Origin: CAIJXB01 sp964439595
GTDB taxonomy: Bacteria; Chlamydiota; Chlamydiia; Chlamydiales; Rhabdochlamydiaceae
Assembly: GCA_964439595.1 (NCBI GenBank)
Contig: CAYTOK010000001.1
Location: 1 to 64,000, forward strand
Length of the DNA: 64,000 nucleotides
Reading direction: 5' to 3'
Below, in pieces: positions 17,690-27,379 of this stretch. How positions within the stretch are numbered: the stretch's first letter is position 1; each line of letters starts with the position of its first letter. Made by a program: the position numbers and the translations under genes. The notes under the pieces were generated by a model, which saw only the letters and a program-made list of their open reading frames with translations, did no database searches and had not been told where the DNA came from.

Positions 17690-18158
17690 TGGCTATAACC
17701 TTCTATTTCATATCTCTTCTTCTAAATCCTCCTTTAGAAAGAAAAGAGAAGATCTAATTATAGAGCTAAATACACAAGCTATCCGGCTGAATATTCAAAT
17801 AACCATCATTTTTGATGCTTTTGATAAAGAAAAAAACCTAGATATGCGAACCCACTACGGGGATTTAGAAATCATCTACTCCACTTCTAAACAAACAGCG
17901 GATGAGTCTATTTTAGACTCTATAGAAAGATCCCGTAGTCCCTCAAACATCTGTGTAGTGACAGCGGATAACGACCTTACCAAAAAAGCTAAAGCACTAA
18001 AAGCAAACATCCTTTCACTAAAAGAGTTCTTAGAGTTTCTAAAAAAAAGAGAGAGAAAATCTATGCAAAATTCTTCTGAATGGATGGATTCTCCCAAAGA
18101 AATCTCCAGACTTCTAAATATTTTTGAAAAAAAGCTCAAAGAAAAACCCCAATCTTAA
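17673..18158 (+). CDS. NYN-domain (YacP-like) ribonuclease
   Basis: A 161-residue PIN-like NYN protein. It opens with YWIDGYNLLFHI, carrying the first catalytic Asp, then IIFDAFDKE, STSKQTADESILDSI and CVVTADNDLTKKAK with further acidic metal ligands. The YacP/Rae1 branch cleaves mRNA in ribosome-dependent fashion in Bacillus; the target here is unknown. It overlaps the 3' end of rdgB, indicating an operon. Length and motif order are normal. Confidence 0.82.
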   Translation: MHYWIDGYNLLFHISSSKSSFRKKREDLIIELNTQAIRLNIQITIIFDAFDKEKNLDMRTHYGDLEIIYSTSKQTADESILDSIERSRSPSNICVVTADNDLTKKAKALKANILSLKEFLEFLKKRERKSMQNSSEWMDSPKEISRLLNIFEKKLKEKPQS

Positions 18159-18298
18159 TTTAATCACATCCCGTTTATTATAAAATAATTATCACTATAG
18201 TAATAAAAAAAACGCTAAAGTAAATAACTAATAGCTGCTTGTTAAATAAAATTTTTGCTATTTTTAAGTAAAATAAATGTAGCAACGGAGATTTTATT

Positions 18299-21200
18299 AT
18301 GAGCAGAATCGATGACCAAGACCCAACCCAAAAAATAAAATACTACGATGGTGAGTGGATTAAGTCCTCTAAAAGCGATAAATATTATTATCACGCAACT
18401 AATGCTAGCATAGCAAAAGTTGCAGCCCTCATAGCTAAACCGTTTGCTAAAGAAGCCTTAAGGGTTACTCGTGTTTTTACTCTTCCTTTTAAAGAAGGCT
18501 CAACCTTCTCCTCTTGGGGATACAACATTGCAGCCTTAGTTATAACTCCCTTAGCGCACTTCGTACTACTCGGACTTAAAGCAGGAGAACACTGCGGCTC
18601 TCAAAAAGCGCTGGAAGCAGCCGTTAACCTAGAAACCTGGATAGACGGAGACCTGCCCCAACAAGTTTTATTAAGTGAAAAAGCCTATTCTAAAGAATCC
18701 ATCCACGGAGTTGAACAAAAACTTCCCCTTCGGAATGTAGACAGGTCGGGAATATCCCTACCTAAATCTAACGTCACTATCAATAGCGATATCTCTGTAA
18801 AAAGACCGGCCGCAGAACTTTCTCCTGAAGCAACAAGCCTTTTACAAGCAGAAGAGAGTTCTTGTTTTAACGCTGTTATAAAAAAAACCCTGGAAAAAAC
18901 AGGAATCCTAGAAGGTCTTAAAAAAACTTTAGGTATATCTAAGGGTAAAGAAAAAATAGATGGAAAAGCTATCTCCAAAGCTATCAAACAAGGGTTAAAA
19001 TGGGATAAAAGCGCTAAAGATGAAATGCCACGCTATATGCTAGCTCTTTTAAACTCAGGAGAGGCTGATAAAGTAGCAAAGGCTAACTTTTGGCTTCTTA
19101 CAGGCACGTATTCCGAAAGTATTACAAGCGAAAACCTCAGCGGAGAAATCAAAAAAACCTCTACCAGATCAAAACCCTGGGGTAAATGCGGAACATGGGA
19201 CGCCTATGATTTTGCGGAAACGACTTTCACGACCATTTATCATAAATTCCAAAAAGATCTACGCCCTGAAGTGCAAGACCATCTTAGAAATGTTCTCATT
19301 ACACAAAAAGGAGCAAAGCCTCATCTAAACACCGATAGATTCTTTGGATTTCTTGCTGAAACAGAAAACCATGTTTTAATGGGGGAAAGCAACAGATACC
19401 TTGCTAATATGGCCATAAAAGCAGCAAGAAATACCGAGATCGAATTTGATAATAGCCAAAATGGGCTAGAAGAGAAAATGCTCCACCTATTAAAAGGCTT
19501 TCAAACAGCCGGTTTTTTTGAATACAACGCAAGGCCTTACGTAAGACTCTCTATAGGAGCTCTTTTAAATTTGGCTTCCTACGGCTCTCCTGCAGTAAAA
19601 GAAGAAGCTAAAAAGGTACTGGACTATTTATGTTTTACTGCCGCAGTAAGTAGTCATAACTTCCATAGGTATCCCTCTTTTAGAAGAAGACCTGATAGAG
19701 AGGTAGAAAAAACATTCAACGAATGCTATTTAACAACTGCTCTGCAAACATGGGCTCATGAAGTTGCCCCTTCCGTTCCTGCTAATTATAAAAAAAATGG
19801 TCCCTTTTCTGCCCTCACCCTTTTACACGATTACCGTCCCCCTGCTTGGATTGTAGATATAGCAACAGGTAGAGCTGGAGACTACTTTGTAGAGCTTGGC
19901 CATGGCGATGATGCCCCCCCTGAAAGCTACTGTCGCTACTTAGACTGTCTTATCTCTTCAGGAGGAGCACGCCCTACAGATTTAGGGCAGCACGTGCAAG
20001 GAATCGTTGCAAGGCCTATCTGCATTTTTACAGATAATGATGTAAATAAACTAGAAGAAACAATTCATATAAAATCTGACAAAGACTATACCCACTGGAA
20101 TCACACCGGAGTCCATGATAGATTTGCCGTTGCCGAAGGTAAAGTTCACATACCTACGGGATTAAAGCCTCTAGCTACAATGGTTTTTGCTCAAGGAGCT
20201 GGAACAGGGAAAATTTATGAAAAAGGAAATGTTTTTATATTTACCTATGACTCTCCTCCCGCTATTGGATTAGTTGCCCTCTTTGATAAATCTAAATTCG
20301 GTTCAGCAACACTATTGCTTGAACAAATTAAAAATGCAAACGAAGGAAGGAACCTTTTACATGCATTTTCTTTTCCTGATGGAAACACTATAGAATACGA
20401 TGTCAAAAGTCCCAAAGACCGAAGCGTCATCACAAAAATAACCGATAAAAATGGAAAGCCTCTACTTTCTACGCAAAAGAAATTCAAGGAATTTGCTCTT
20501 ATCTCTGCAGATCCACAGTTTCAAGAGTTCGTACTACCCGCATTGCAAAACCCTGCTGAAAACCTACCAAAGTGCTCTTTTAAGCTACAAGAAAGACTAT
20601 CGCTACAAGATCTTAAAACAAAGCTTCAATACTGTAGTCCGCATGTGCAAGAAGATCTGGCCTTACAAGATTTACCAAATAGGCTTAAACATTGTAGTGA
20701 TGAGATACAAAGAGAACTATCCCTAAAAGATCTCCCTACTAGAATTCCCCAGTGCAGCACCAAGGTACAAAAAAAATTAGGTCTACTATCTCCAGATGAT
20801 TATCTAAAATATTGTAGCGATAACATACAAAGTGAATTAGCCTTAAAAGATCTTCCTAACAGGCTTCGGTATTGTAAAACTGAAATTCAATGGAAGCTAG
20901 TTCAGCAAGATGCAACTCGAGTAGGTTTTTGTGACGAAGCTATTCAAGAGCAATTTTTCAAAGAAAATTTGGATTTACTAGAACATTGCAGCTCTGAATT
21001 GCAAATAAATTTAGCAACAGAAGAACCTGAGTTAGTTATCTACTGTAGTGATGAAACACAAACTAAATTAGCTTTAGAAAACCCTCAAGAGTACCTTAAA
21101 CATTGTAATAAAGAAATTCAGGTTTACCTGGCTACCAAAATTATTCAAAATTATCTCAAATATTGTAGTGAACAAGTTCAAACTAAATTAGCTCTAGCTG

Positions 21201-21946
21201 CTAAAGCTCGCAGATTACAATACTGCAATTCCTCCATACAAAAGCAATTAGCCTTAAAAGATCCAGAAAATAGCCTTAGACACTGCGCCTCTTCCATACA
21301 AAAAGAACTAGCGCTACAAGATCTTAAAACAAGGCTTCAATACTGTAGTAAAGAAGTCCAAACTGAACTAGCGTTAAATAATCCTAAAGACTATCTTGAA
21401 TATTGCGATGAAGCTTTACAAGAAAGTCTTATTCTTGATGACACCATACCAAATAGACCTAAAGATCTCGTCGAGCACATTAGCGACTCGGTATTTCAAA
21501 AAATCACCACTTTCACCTCGACTATAACAAACATCTCTAGCGCAAAAAAAATATTACAAAGAAATGGACTCCTACTTCCTTACTTTTCAAGAGAACTCCA
21601 AGAAAACAGAGAACTCCGAGCTGCTGCTGAATTTGACTCCATTAATATAGGAATTGATACACGTTATAAGAGACCTAAAAGAGTTAAAGACTGCCCATTA
21701 GAAGAACAAGAAGCATTTGTATTTAGAAACCTAGAAGCTCTACCTTACGCTAGCGAAAAAGTACAAATAAAGGTCATCGAAACCTATGCAAAAAAAGACA
21801 GTGGCCAGGCTGTTGATTTTGCTGAACACCTAGAAAATAAAAAGGATCTTGTAAAAAAAGTTCTTAAGCAAAATCCATCCCTACTAGGGCATTTTTCCAC
21901 TAAGATAACAAGTGATCCAGAAATGCAGGGAATACGCTGGGAATAG
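18299..21946 (+). CDS. 1215-aa protein with fifteen 20-residue Cys-start repeats
   Basis: A large protein of no family I can name. The ATG has ACGGAG upstream. Residues 1-~130 include a hydrophobic stretch (YNIAALVITPLAHFVLLGLKAG) that could insert in a membrane, without a classical signal peptide. Residues ~230-740 form a globular region rich in aromatic residues. Residues 759-~1060 are fifteen tandem repeats of about 20 residues with the pattern C-S-x-x-(I/V)-Q-x-x-L-A-L-x-D-x-x-x-x-L-x-Y/H; each would form a helix pair, giving a superhelical solenoid. A further helical region closes the protein. Solenoid repeats in chlamydial relatives and Legionella are common in secreted effectors; that role is inference. 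It stands alone between rdgB-NYN and the convergent dusB. Confidence 0.85.
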   Translation: MSRIDDQDPTQKIKYYDGEWIKSSKSDKYYYHATNASIAKVAALIAKPFAKEALRVTRVFTLPFKEGSTFSSWGYNIAALVITPLAHFVLLGLKAGEHCGSQKALEAAVNLETWIDGDLPQQVLLSEKAYSKESIHGVEQKLPLRNVDRSGISLPKSNVTINSDISVKRPAAELSPEATSLLQAEESSCFNAVIKKTLEKTGILEGLKKTLGISKGKEKIDGKAISKAIKQGLKWDKSAKDEMPRYMLALLNSGEADKVAKANFWLLTGTYSESITSENLSGEIKKTSTRSKPWGKCGTWDAYDFAETTFTTIYHKFQKDLRPEVQDHLRNVLITQKGAKPHLNTDRFFGFLAETENHVLMGESNRYLANMAIKAARNTEIEFDNSQNGLEEKMLHLLKGFQTAGFFEYNARPYVRLSIGALLNLASYGSPAVKEEAKKVLDYLCFTAAVSSHNFHRYPSFRRRPDREVEKTFNECYLTTALQTWAHEVAPSVPANYKKNGPFSALTLLHDYRPPAWIVDIATGRAGDYFVELGHGDDAPPESYCRYLDCLISSGGARPTDLGQHVQGIVARPICIFTDNDVNKLEETIHIKSDKDYTHWNHTGVHDRFAVAEGKVHIPTGLKPLATMVFAQGAGTGKIYEKGNVFIFTYDSPPAIGLVALFDKSKFGSATLLLEQIKNANEGRNLLHAFSFPDGNTIEYDVKSPKDRSVITKITDKNGKPLLSTQKKFKEFALISADPQFQEFVLPALQNPAENLPKCSFKLQERLSLQDLKTKLQYCSPHVQEDLALQDLPNRLKHCSDEIQRELSLKDLPTRIPQCSTKVQKKLGLLSPDDYLKYCSDNIQSELALKDLPNRLRYCKTEIQWKLVQQDATRVGFCDEAIQEQFFKENLDLLEHCSSELQINLATEEPELVIYCSDETQTKLALENPQEYLKHCNKEIQVYLATKIIQNYLKYCSEQVQTKLALAAKARRLQYCNSSIQKQLALKDPENSLRHCASSIQKELALQDLKTRLQYCSKEVQTELALNNPKDYLEYCDEALQESLILDDTIPNRPKDLVEHISDSVFQKITTFTSTITNISSAKKILQRNGLLLPYFSRELQENRELRAAAEFDSINIGIDTRYKRPKRVKDCPLEEQEAFVFRNLEALPYASEKVQIKVIETYAKKDSGQAVDFAEHLENKKDLVKKVLKQNPSLLGHFSTKITSDPEMQGIRWE
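20573..21465 (+). repeat. array of fifteen ~60-bp coding repeats
   Basis: Fifteen repeats, each beginning with a Cys codon, run from residue 759 to about 1055 of the 1215-aa protein at a period near 20 codons. At DNA level, blocks at about 20602-20640 and 21310-21348 share CTACAAGATCTTAAAACAA and the bases that follow almost exactly. This suggests recent duplication or gene conversion between repeats 1-2 and 13-14. Confidence 0.88.
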
Positions 21947-21973
21947 AAAAACTGCGCTGATCGGAGATAACTT

Positions 21974-23011
21974 TTATGAGCACACTTCACAAGGAGCTTC
22001 TGCAGAGGGCACCTGTGAGGTGAACTCTACTTCTTCCCACTCAAAATTTAAGATGTGAGAACATGCTTCAGCTATAGTGGAAGATCTATTTACCGACTCT
22101 CTAAGAGCTTTTGTACCGCGGCTGAGTTTTAAATACCAAGACCCTATCCTTCGAATATCTAAAAGAGCCCTTCTATCGTTTTGGTATGAAGTGATATGGG
22201 CCATATGATCTAAAAGAGCTTTTTTATAATCTAGACTAGTTCTTTTAGTAATAATTCCTGTTTCTAAAAAATGAGCAATATCTTGAACAAGCCAAGGTTG
22301 TCCCATTGTCCCTCTTGCAAGTAAAACAGCATCACAACCCGTTTGTATAAAAATCTCTCTTGCTGCAATAGGATCAAAAACATCTCCATTGGCAATAACT
22401 TTAATATTTTTAGCAACCGCTTTACAGTCTTTAATATAGTCCCATTTAGCAGGCCCTGTGTAACCTTGAGCTCTTGTCCTTCCGTGTATACAAATAGCCG
22501 AAGCTCCCGCTTTTTCTGCTATCTCCGTGATCATCGGAGCAAAGATAGAAGAACTGTCCCATCCAGCTCTAATTTTAACAGTAACAGGTATTTTAACAGC
22601 AGCAACCATGTTAGCAATGATCTCTCCAATTTTTTCAGGAGCTTTTAACATAGCAGAGCCGCTTCCATCTTTAGTTACCTTATCTACAGGGCACCCACAG
22701 TTTAGATCAACGACATCAAAACCTAAATCCTCTATAATTTTAGCGCAAGGTCCCGCCAGCTCCGGTTTGCTGCCACAAATTTGAGCTCCAATGGGATGCA
22801 TAGAGGCTTCAAAGTCCAACATGCGAAATGTATGAGGATCATGCCTAATGAGAGCGTCCATCTTGGTCATTTCACAGTAAATAAGACCGGGACCATAAGA
22901 AGCAGTCATTTTGCGAAAAGGGAAATCAGAACATCCAGCTAAAGGAGCGCAAAATATATTAGAAGGAAGGGTGATTTTCCCTAAAGAAAACGGTTTTTGC
23001 AAGAAGCTCAT
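21974..23011 (-). CDS. dusB: tRNA-dihydrouridine synthase
   Basis: FMN enzyme that reduces uridine to dihydrouridine in the tRNA D-loop. The 345 residues form a TIM barrel. Motifs are FCAPLAGCSDFPFRKM at the N-terminus, DLNCGCPVDKVTKDGSGSAM with the catalytic Cys, VKIRAGWD, ICIHGRTRAQGY and VIANGDVFD. The ATG overlaps the TGA of the upstream yggT-like gene, so the two are coupled. The N-terminus and position match the chlamydial dusB (yohI) locus. It is convergent with the repeat-protein gene 27 bases away. Confidence 0.94.
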   Translation of the reverse strand: MSFLQKPFSLGKITLPSNIFCAPLAGCSDFPFRKMTASYGPGLIYCEMTKMDALIRHDPHTFRMLDFEASMHPIGAQICGSKPELAGPCAKIIEDLGFDVVDLNCGCPVDKVTKDGSGSAMLKAPEKIGEIIANMVAAVKIPVTVKIRAGWDSSSIFAPMITEIAEKAGASAICIHGRTRAQGYTGPAKWDYIKDCKAVAKNIKVIANGDVFDPIAAREIFIQTGCDAVLLARGTMGQPWLVQDIAHFLETGIITKRTSLDYKKALLDHMAHITSYQNDRRALLDIRRIGSWYLKLSRGTKALRESVNRSSTIAEACSHILNFEWEEVEFTSQVPSAEAPCEVCS

Positions 23012-23271
23012 CTAGCACCAAGAAAACTAATAATAATTTTTTCTAATAAAGTTAGAGAAAAAAAAGCTAAAATGGGACTTAAGTCAAGAACCCCTCCAAT
23101 GGGGGGAATAATTTTTCTAAAAAAATTAAGATAAGGATCTACATAATACCTAAGGAATCTCATAAAAGGCTTCTGTGATAACTGGGGAAACCATGAGCCC
23201 ACAACTACTGCAAATATAAAAAGCGTATACACTGAAAAAGCTAAACGAACTATGTATCCCAAAATTCCCAT
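23008..23271 (-). CDS. YggT-family small membrane protein
   Basis: An 87-residue membrane protein of the YggT/YlmG type: an N-terminal helix (LAFSVYTLFIFAVVVGSWF), the conserved segment YYVDPYLNFFRKIIPPIGGVLDLSPILAFF split across two parts, and a C-terminal helix. AGGAAG precedes the ATG. The family has poorly defined roles in division or osmotic response; in plants YlmG acts on nucleoids. The gene overlaps dusB by four bases. Confidence 0.82.
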   Translation of the reverse strand: MGILGYIVRLAFSVYTLFIFAVVVGSWFPQLSQKPFMRFLRYYVDPYLNFFRKIIPPIGGVLDLSPILAFFSLTLLEKIIISFLGAR

Positions 23272-23470
23272 AAAAACTTCCTGTTAATAACCCGGAATTG
23301 TAACTCATTTCCTTATTTTTTTGCTTTTTAAAAATTTCCAAAAGCTTAAAATCCTATTTATTTGAAGAAAATTGCCTAATTAATAACGATATCTCACTAT
23401 TTGATACAGTTTTGTTTTGAAATAATCGCGAAGAAGAGTAGAATATAGAAAAAAAACCCGAGAAAATCAC

Positions 23471-24946
23471 ATGTTTTGGATTGGTCTACAGAAAGAAGGT
23501 CCCTATGTAAAATGGGCCAAATTGCATAAAAAAAATAAAAAAATATACATAGACCAACTAACAACAACCCTTCTTTCTGAGGATGTAAAACAGCTTTACT
23601 TTGGACAAACAGCCAAAGAAGAAAACTCTTTTTCTTTGATCTCAGGAATTGACACCTCTGAGCTTTTGCTAAGAGAATTAAAATTCAGCCTACAAAATAA
23701 AAGAAAAATTATTAAATCCATACCCTTCCAGATAGAAGCGCAAATACCCTACCCCTTGGAAGAATCTGTTATCTTTACGCAAATTTCTTTAGATAAAGGC
23801 TCGAAAACGTCAAGAGCCTCTTTATTTATCACAAGAATCAAATCTTTAACCTCTCATATAGAATTTTGGCAAAAACATCACATAGACCCAGAAGAAATCT
23901 CTTGTATTCCTACAGCCCTTTGCCGTTTTATAAGACAGTTCTTCCCAGGGGTAATAAAATCTCTTGTATTTCATATAGGGGAGCAGGGATGTAGCGCTAC
24001 TTATTTAATGGAAGATAAAGTATTATTTTCTCACGCCTTTTTTATAAATACAACACTACTTGAAAAAGAACCTATACAAATAGAAAAGGAAATTAAAAGG
24101 CTCTTTGCTTTTTTACTTATAAAAATACAAGAAGGGAATATAGAAATAGGCGAAAATAATTTATTAGATGTAATAGTATTAGGAAACACCTCTTCTTTAT
24201 TCAAATTAAAAGAATTACTAATCGCTCATCTTCCTTTAGGCATGAGACTCTTAAATAGCCCTTTAAAGTATAATGTAGATTCCTCTGCATACCAAGAAAC
24301 CCTTTTAGAAAATTACGCTATTCCTATTGGACTTGCTTTAGATGGAATTAAAACAGATGGACTTTCTACGCAATTTAGAAAAAAAATATTTTCTTCTAAC
24401 ACCACTATCAAAAAACGAGCCAAAGCCTTTACCTTCCTGGCCCTAAGTTCCCTAGTACTAACTTTAACGGTTACCTTCTTAGGCAAAAGCTATATTGCAA
24501 AGAAACAAAATTCGCTTATTTCTTATTTTCAAAGCGCAGTGTCTCCTAAAAGCTCCATACATAACCTAGACGAATTAGAGGAAAAGATAGAGAAACTAGA
24601 GCTTTCTATGAAAAAGCAAAAAATACCATATGCCCTGACTCCTTCTTTCCCTAGTGTTTCTGAAGTGTTAGCCTATCTCAGCACCCTTCCTCCTTCTTTT
24701 AAAATACAAAACATCTCTTATCAATTAATAAAACACCCTAAAATAGGTTCTAGTAAAACTCCTTACTTAGGGAAAGTTACAGTTCAAGCTGAAATAACAG
24801 ACAAAAAAGAAGCCTCAGAAATACAAAAAATTCTCTCCAAAGAAAATCCTTTAGTAGAAAAAGGGAGGGATTTCTCTTGGGAACAAAACAATTCCACGTA
24901 CCATATTTCCTTTTTCTTACATCCTAAACTAGGGCCATCTTCATGA
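23471..24946 (+). CDS. PilM/PilN-like (GspL-like) membrane protein
   Basis: A 491-residue protein. The first ~300 residues have the look of an actin-like PilM/GspL fold: ELKFSLQNKRKIIKSIPFQIEAQIP resembles the 'E-x-x-x-I-P' start of PilM substrates, and LVFHIGEQGCSATYL resembles a phosphate-binding strand-turn. A single TM follows at about 319-337 (FTFLALSSLVLTLTVTFLG), then a coiled region and a ferredoxin-like periplasmic domain as in PilN. The next gene overlaps by 4 bases and looks like PilO/GspM. The position between dusB and fau matches uncharacterised chlamydial genes (CT646 region). The assignment to a type IV pilus or type II secretion inner-membrane platform is inference from fold-like features. 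Confidence 0.6.
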   Translation: MFWIGLQKEGPYVKWAKLHKKNKKIYIDQLTTTLLSEDVKQLYFGQTAKEENSFSLISGIDTSELLLRELKFSLQNKRKIIKSIPFQIEAQIPYPLEESVIFTQISLDKGSKTSRASLFITRIKSLTSHIEFWQKHHIDPEEISCIPTALCRFIRQFFPGVIKSLVFHIGEQGCSATYLMEDKVLFSHAFFINTTLLEKEPIQIEKEIKRLFAFLLIKIQEGNIEIGENNLLDVIVLGNTSSLFKLKELLIAHLPLGMRLLNSPLKYNVDSSAYQETLLENYAIPIGLALDGIKTDGLSTQFRKKIFSSNTTIKKRAKAFTFLALSSLVLTLTVTFLGKSYIAKKQNSLISYFQSAVSPKSSIHNLDELEEKIEKLELSMKKQKIPYALTPSFPSVSEVLAYLSTLPPSFKIQNISYQLIKHPKIGSSKTPYLGKVTVQAEITDKKEASEIQKILSKENPLVEKGRDFSWEQNNSTYHISFFLHPKLGPSS

Positions 24947-25476
24947 AAAAAATCATCCTCCCTTATTTTTCTAAAGAAACACTCAAAAACCCTATTTTCT
25001 TGCTAGGAGTAGCAATCCTTTTTTTAGCCTCTTTTCCTCTTTCTTTTTACACCCTCTACTTACAAAACCAGCAACTAGAAGAGCTAAAACAAAGAACATT
25101 TTCTCTGCAAAAAGAGTTGCATAAAAAAAATGGAGATCCAGCACTTTTGCTCCTCAAACAACCAGCTTCCTTTTTTTTAGAGGACTTTCTAAAAACAATC
25201 CCGAATCTTACCTTTAATAAAGGGGAAGAAAAAAAAATCGAGTCTTTTAAAGAACTAGAGCTAACTCAAGATCACCCTATTGAAATAGACGAAGAAGAAC
25301 TTAAATCCATTCTTTCCTTTTTAGAAAATAAATCCATCCATCCCTACAGCGCACCTCAAGGAGCTCCTCAATTTCTTATTAAATCTTTCAACTTAGAAAA
25401 AGTAAAAGATTCTGAAGGCAAAGAAAATAAATACTCTTTTTACACAAAAATAATTCAAAGACAGAAAAATACATAA
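24943..25476 (+). CDS. PilO/GspM-like membrane protein
   Basis: A 177-residue bitopic protein: a short cytoplasmic start, one TM at about 18-40 (FLLGVAILFLASFPLSFYTLYL), a coiled-coil (QNQQLEELKQRTFSLQKEL) and a small C-terminal periplasmic domain. This topology is that of PilO and GspM, partners of PilN/GspL. The ATG overlaps the TGA of the previous gene. The similarity is structural and contextual; the primary sequence is not diagnostic. Confidence 0.55.
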   Translation: MKKIILPYFSKETLKNPIFLLGVAILFLASFPLSFYTLYLQNQQLEELKQRTFSLQKELHKKNGDPALLLLKQPASFFLEDFLKTIPNLTFNKGEEKKIESFKELELTQDHPIEIDEEELKSILSFLENKSIHPYSAPQGAPQFLIKSFNLEKVKDSEGKENKYSFYTKIIQRQKNT

Positions 25477-25493
25477 CTAGGTTATTATCATAT

Positions 25494-26777
25494 ATGAAAG
25501 CAATTATTACATTTATTTTCTCTTTAGTCATTCTATCTAGTTGTGGACAAAAAAAAATAGCCGATGACTCTACACTACTTAGCATTCAAATTATTGATAG
25601 GAATGGTTTTGCAGAAACTGTTAGCTCTAAAGAGCGTCTTTCCCGCTATCAAAACACGGACTTCATTACACCTCAGCCATATCAAAAAGTACTTCGGGTT
25701 TTTGGAAAAAATCAAGAAGGAAGATCTACCTCTAAGGTAACTAGTTACCACTCAAATGGGCATATTTGGCAATATCTAGAAGTGGTAGAAGGAAGAGCTC
25801 AGGGAGCTTACAAGGAATGGCATCCTAATGGCCATCAAAAAATAGAATTTTCTATCATAGAAGGAGCTCCTGATCTTTCAGAAAGCTCCCTTGCATCCTG
25901 GGTTTTTAACGGAAAAAACAGCATCTGGGATGATAAAGGAAATCTCATGGCAGAAATTTTCTATGAAAAAGGAGCTCTTCATGGAGACTCTCTTTATTAC
26001 TATCCAGAAGGAACATTACAAAAAAAAGTCCCTTATTATCAAGATGTCTTGCAAGGTTCTATTATCATTTATTCACCCTCTGGAAAAATTCTAGAAACCA
26101 TCTCTTATGTAAACGACAAACCAAACGGGGAGGCTTTTGCTATTACAGAGGAAAATACACCTATCTATAAAGAGCTTTTCGAAAATGGAATCTTGTTAGA
26201 AGGATCTTACTACATCGATAATGTTGTCATAGCCTCTATCCATGAAGGCTCTGGTAAAAAGGCGGAATTTGAAGAGGGCAAGCTTGCACGCCTAGTAGAA
26301 TATAAAAAGGGTATTCCTGAAGGATTGGTTGAATCTTTCAATTCTAAAGGTCTTTTACAATCCTCCTATCACCAAAAAGAAGGAAAGAAACAAGGGGAAG
26401 AAAAAGAGTATTACTTAGAAGAACCCTTTAAAGAAAAAATCCTTCTGACCTGGCAAGAAGACTCTTTACAAGGCCCAGTAAAAACTTGGTTTCCTAATGG
26501 AATACAAGAAAGCCAAAAAGAAATGTACCAAAATAAAAAAAATGGAATTTCTTTTGCTTGGTATAAAAATGGGAACCTTATGCTCAGTGAAGAATATGAA
26601 AATGATGTTCTTGTTTCAGGGTCTTATTATAAAAAAGGAGATAAAAAACCTGTTTCTCGCGTTATAAAAGGAAAAGGAACTGTTACCCTATATGATGCTG
26701 AAGGCTATTTTCTCAAAAAAATACCCTATGAAAAAGGAGTTCCTCTTTTAGAATTTGATACATCCCATGAACGCTAA
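25494..26777 (+). CDS. MORN-repeat lipoprotein
   Basis: A 427-residue predicted lipoprotein: MKAIITFIFSLVILSSCGQKK carries a lipobox with Cys17. The rest holds about ten MORN_2/YwqK-type repeats with the pattern NG/KG-x-x-x-x-x-x-Y/F-x-x-G-x-x-x-G (for example WHPNGHQKIEF, YYPEGTLQKKVPYY, WFPNGIQESQKEMY). Such proteins fold as elongated beta-meanders and often bind other surface proteins. It lies 17 bases after the PilO-like gene and overlaps fau, as in the chlamydial CT646-CT649 block, so it may work with the PilM/N/O-like pair (inference). Confidence 0.85.
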   Translation: MKAIITFIFSLVILSSCGQKKIADDSTLLSIQIIDRNGFAETVSSKERLSRYQNTDFITPQPYQKVLRVFGKNQEGRSTSKVTSYHSNGHIWQYLEVVEGRAQGAYKEWHPNGHQKIEFSIIEGAPDLSESSLASWVFNGKNSIWDDKGNLMAEIFYEKGALHGDSLYYYPEGTLQKKVPYYQDVLQGSIIIYSPSGKILETISYVNDKPNGEAFAITEENTPIYKELFENGILLEGSYYIDNVVIASIHEGSGKKAEFEEGKLARLVEYKKGIPEGLVESFNSKGLLQSSYHQKEGKKQGEEKEYYLEEPFKEKILLTWQEDSLQGPVKTWFPNGIQESQKEMYQNKKNGISFAWYKNGNLMLSEEYENDVLVSGSYYKKGDKKPVSRVIKGKGTVTLYDAEGYFLKKIPYEKGVPLLEFDTSHER

Positions 26778-27303
26778 ACAAAAAATTAGAAAAGCATCTT
26801 TTTTGCAAAGAATGCGTTTAAGTGAAAAAAGAAGAGAAGAAGCCTCACTGAATGCTTGCTTTTTTTTACAAGAAAACTGCCAAAAAGAAAATGATCTTAT
26901 ACTTTCTTTTGCAAGCACTCCCTTAGAAATAAATCTATGGCCTTTTAACAAATGGCTTTTATCAAAAAACCGCCTTCTTCTTCCTAAAGTAGAAAAAGAC
27001 TGTTTAACTATTTATAAAGTATCTGACTTATCTCATTTAGAAAACTCTTTTTATGACATTAAAGAACCTAATCCTTCTTTCTGCTCAAAGGTTTCTTTTG
27101 CTGAAATAAGCTTAATTTTGGTTCCTGGGCTAGCTTTTGACACTGCAGGAAATAGAATAGGCTATGGCATGGGACATTTCGATAAATTTCTTACAAACGT
27201 ACCCTCAATCACAAAATGGGGGATTGGATTTCATGAGGAAAAGCAAAAACTAGTCGAGCCTGAAATTCACGATATTGCCATGGACAAGGTATTTTTTTTC
27301 TAA
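26767..27303 (+). CDS. fau: 5-formyltetrahydrofolate cyclo-ligase
   Basis: Converts 5-formyl-THF to 5,10-methenyl-THF with ATP. The protein has about 178 residues. Family marks are the basic N-terminus NAKQKIRKASFLQRMRLSEKRR, LLLPKVEKDCLTIYKV, LVPGLAFDTAGNRIGYGMGHFDKFL (the conserved G-x-GxGxGxxDR-like loop) and GFHEEKQ. ATG at 26767 is preferred; a TTG at 26755 is possible and would be closer to an AGGAG at about 26735. It overlaps the MORN lipoprotein gene. Confidence 0.93.
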   Translation: MNAKQKIRKASFLQRMRLSEKRREEASLNACFFLQENCQKENDLILSFASTPLEINLWPFNKWLLSKNRLLLPKVEKDCLTIYKVSDLSHLENSFYDIKEPNPSFCSKVSFAEISLILVPGLAFDTAGNRIGYGMGHFDKFLTNVPSITKWGIGFHEEKQKLVEPEIHDIAMDKVFFF

Positions 27304-27379
27304 AAACGTAATAATAAAGTGCTTGTGAATACTTAAAAAAAGCAAAATCGGTCAATTTAGAAAGAAAATTACACTTAGA

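Noticed and set aside
20573..21465. CRISPR array
   Set aside because: The ~60-bp periodicity lies inside one open frame and repeats are diverged coding units, not identical repeats with unique spacers.
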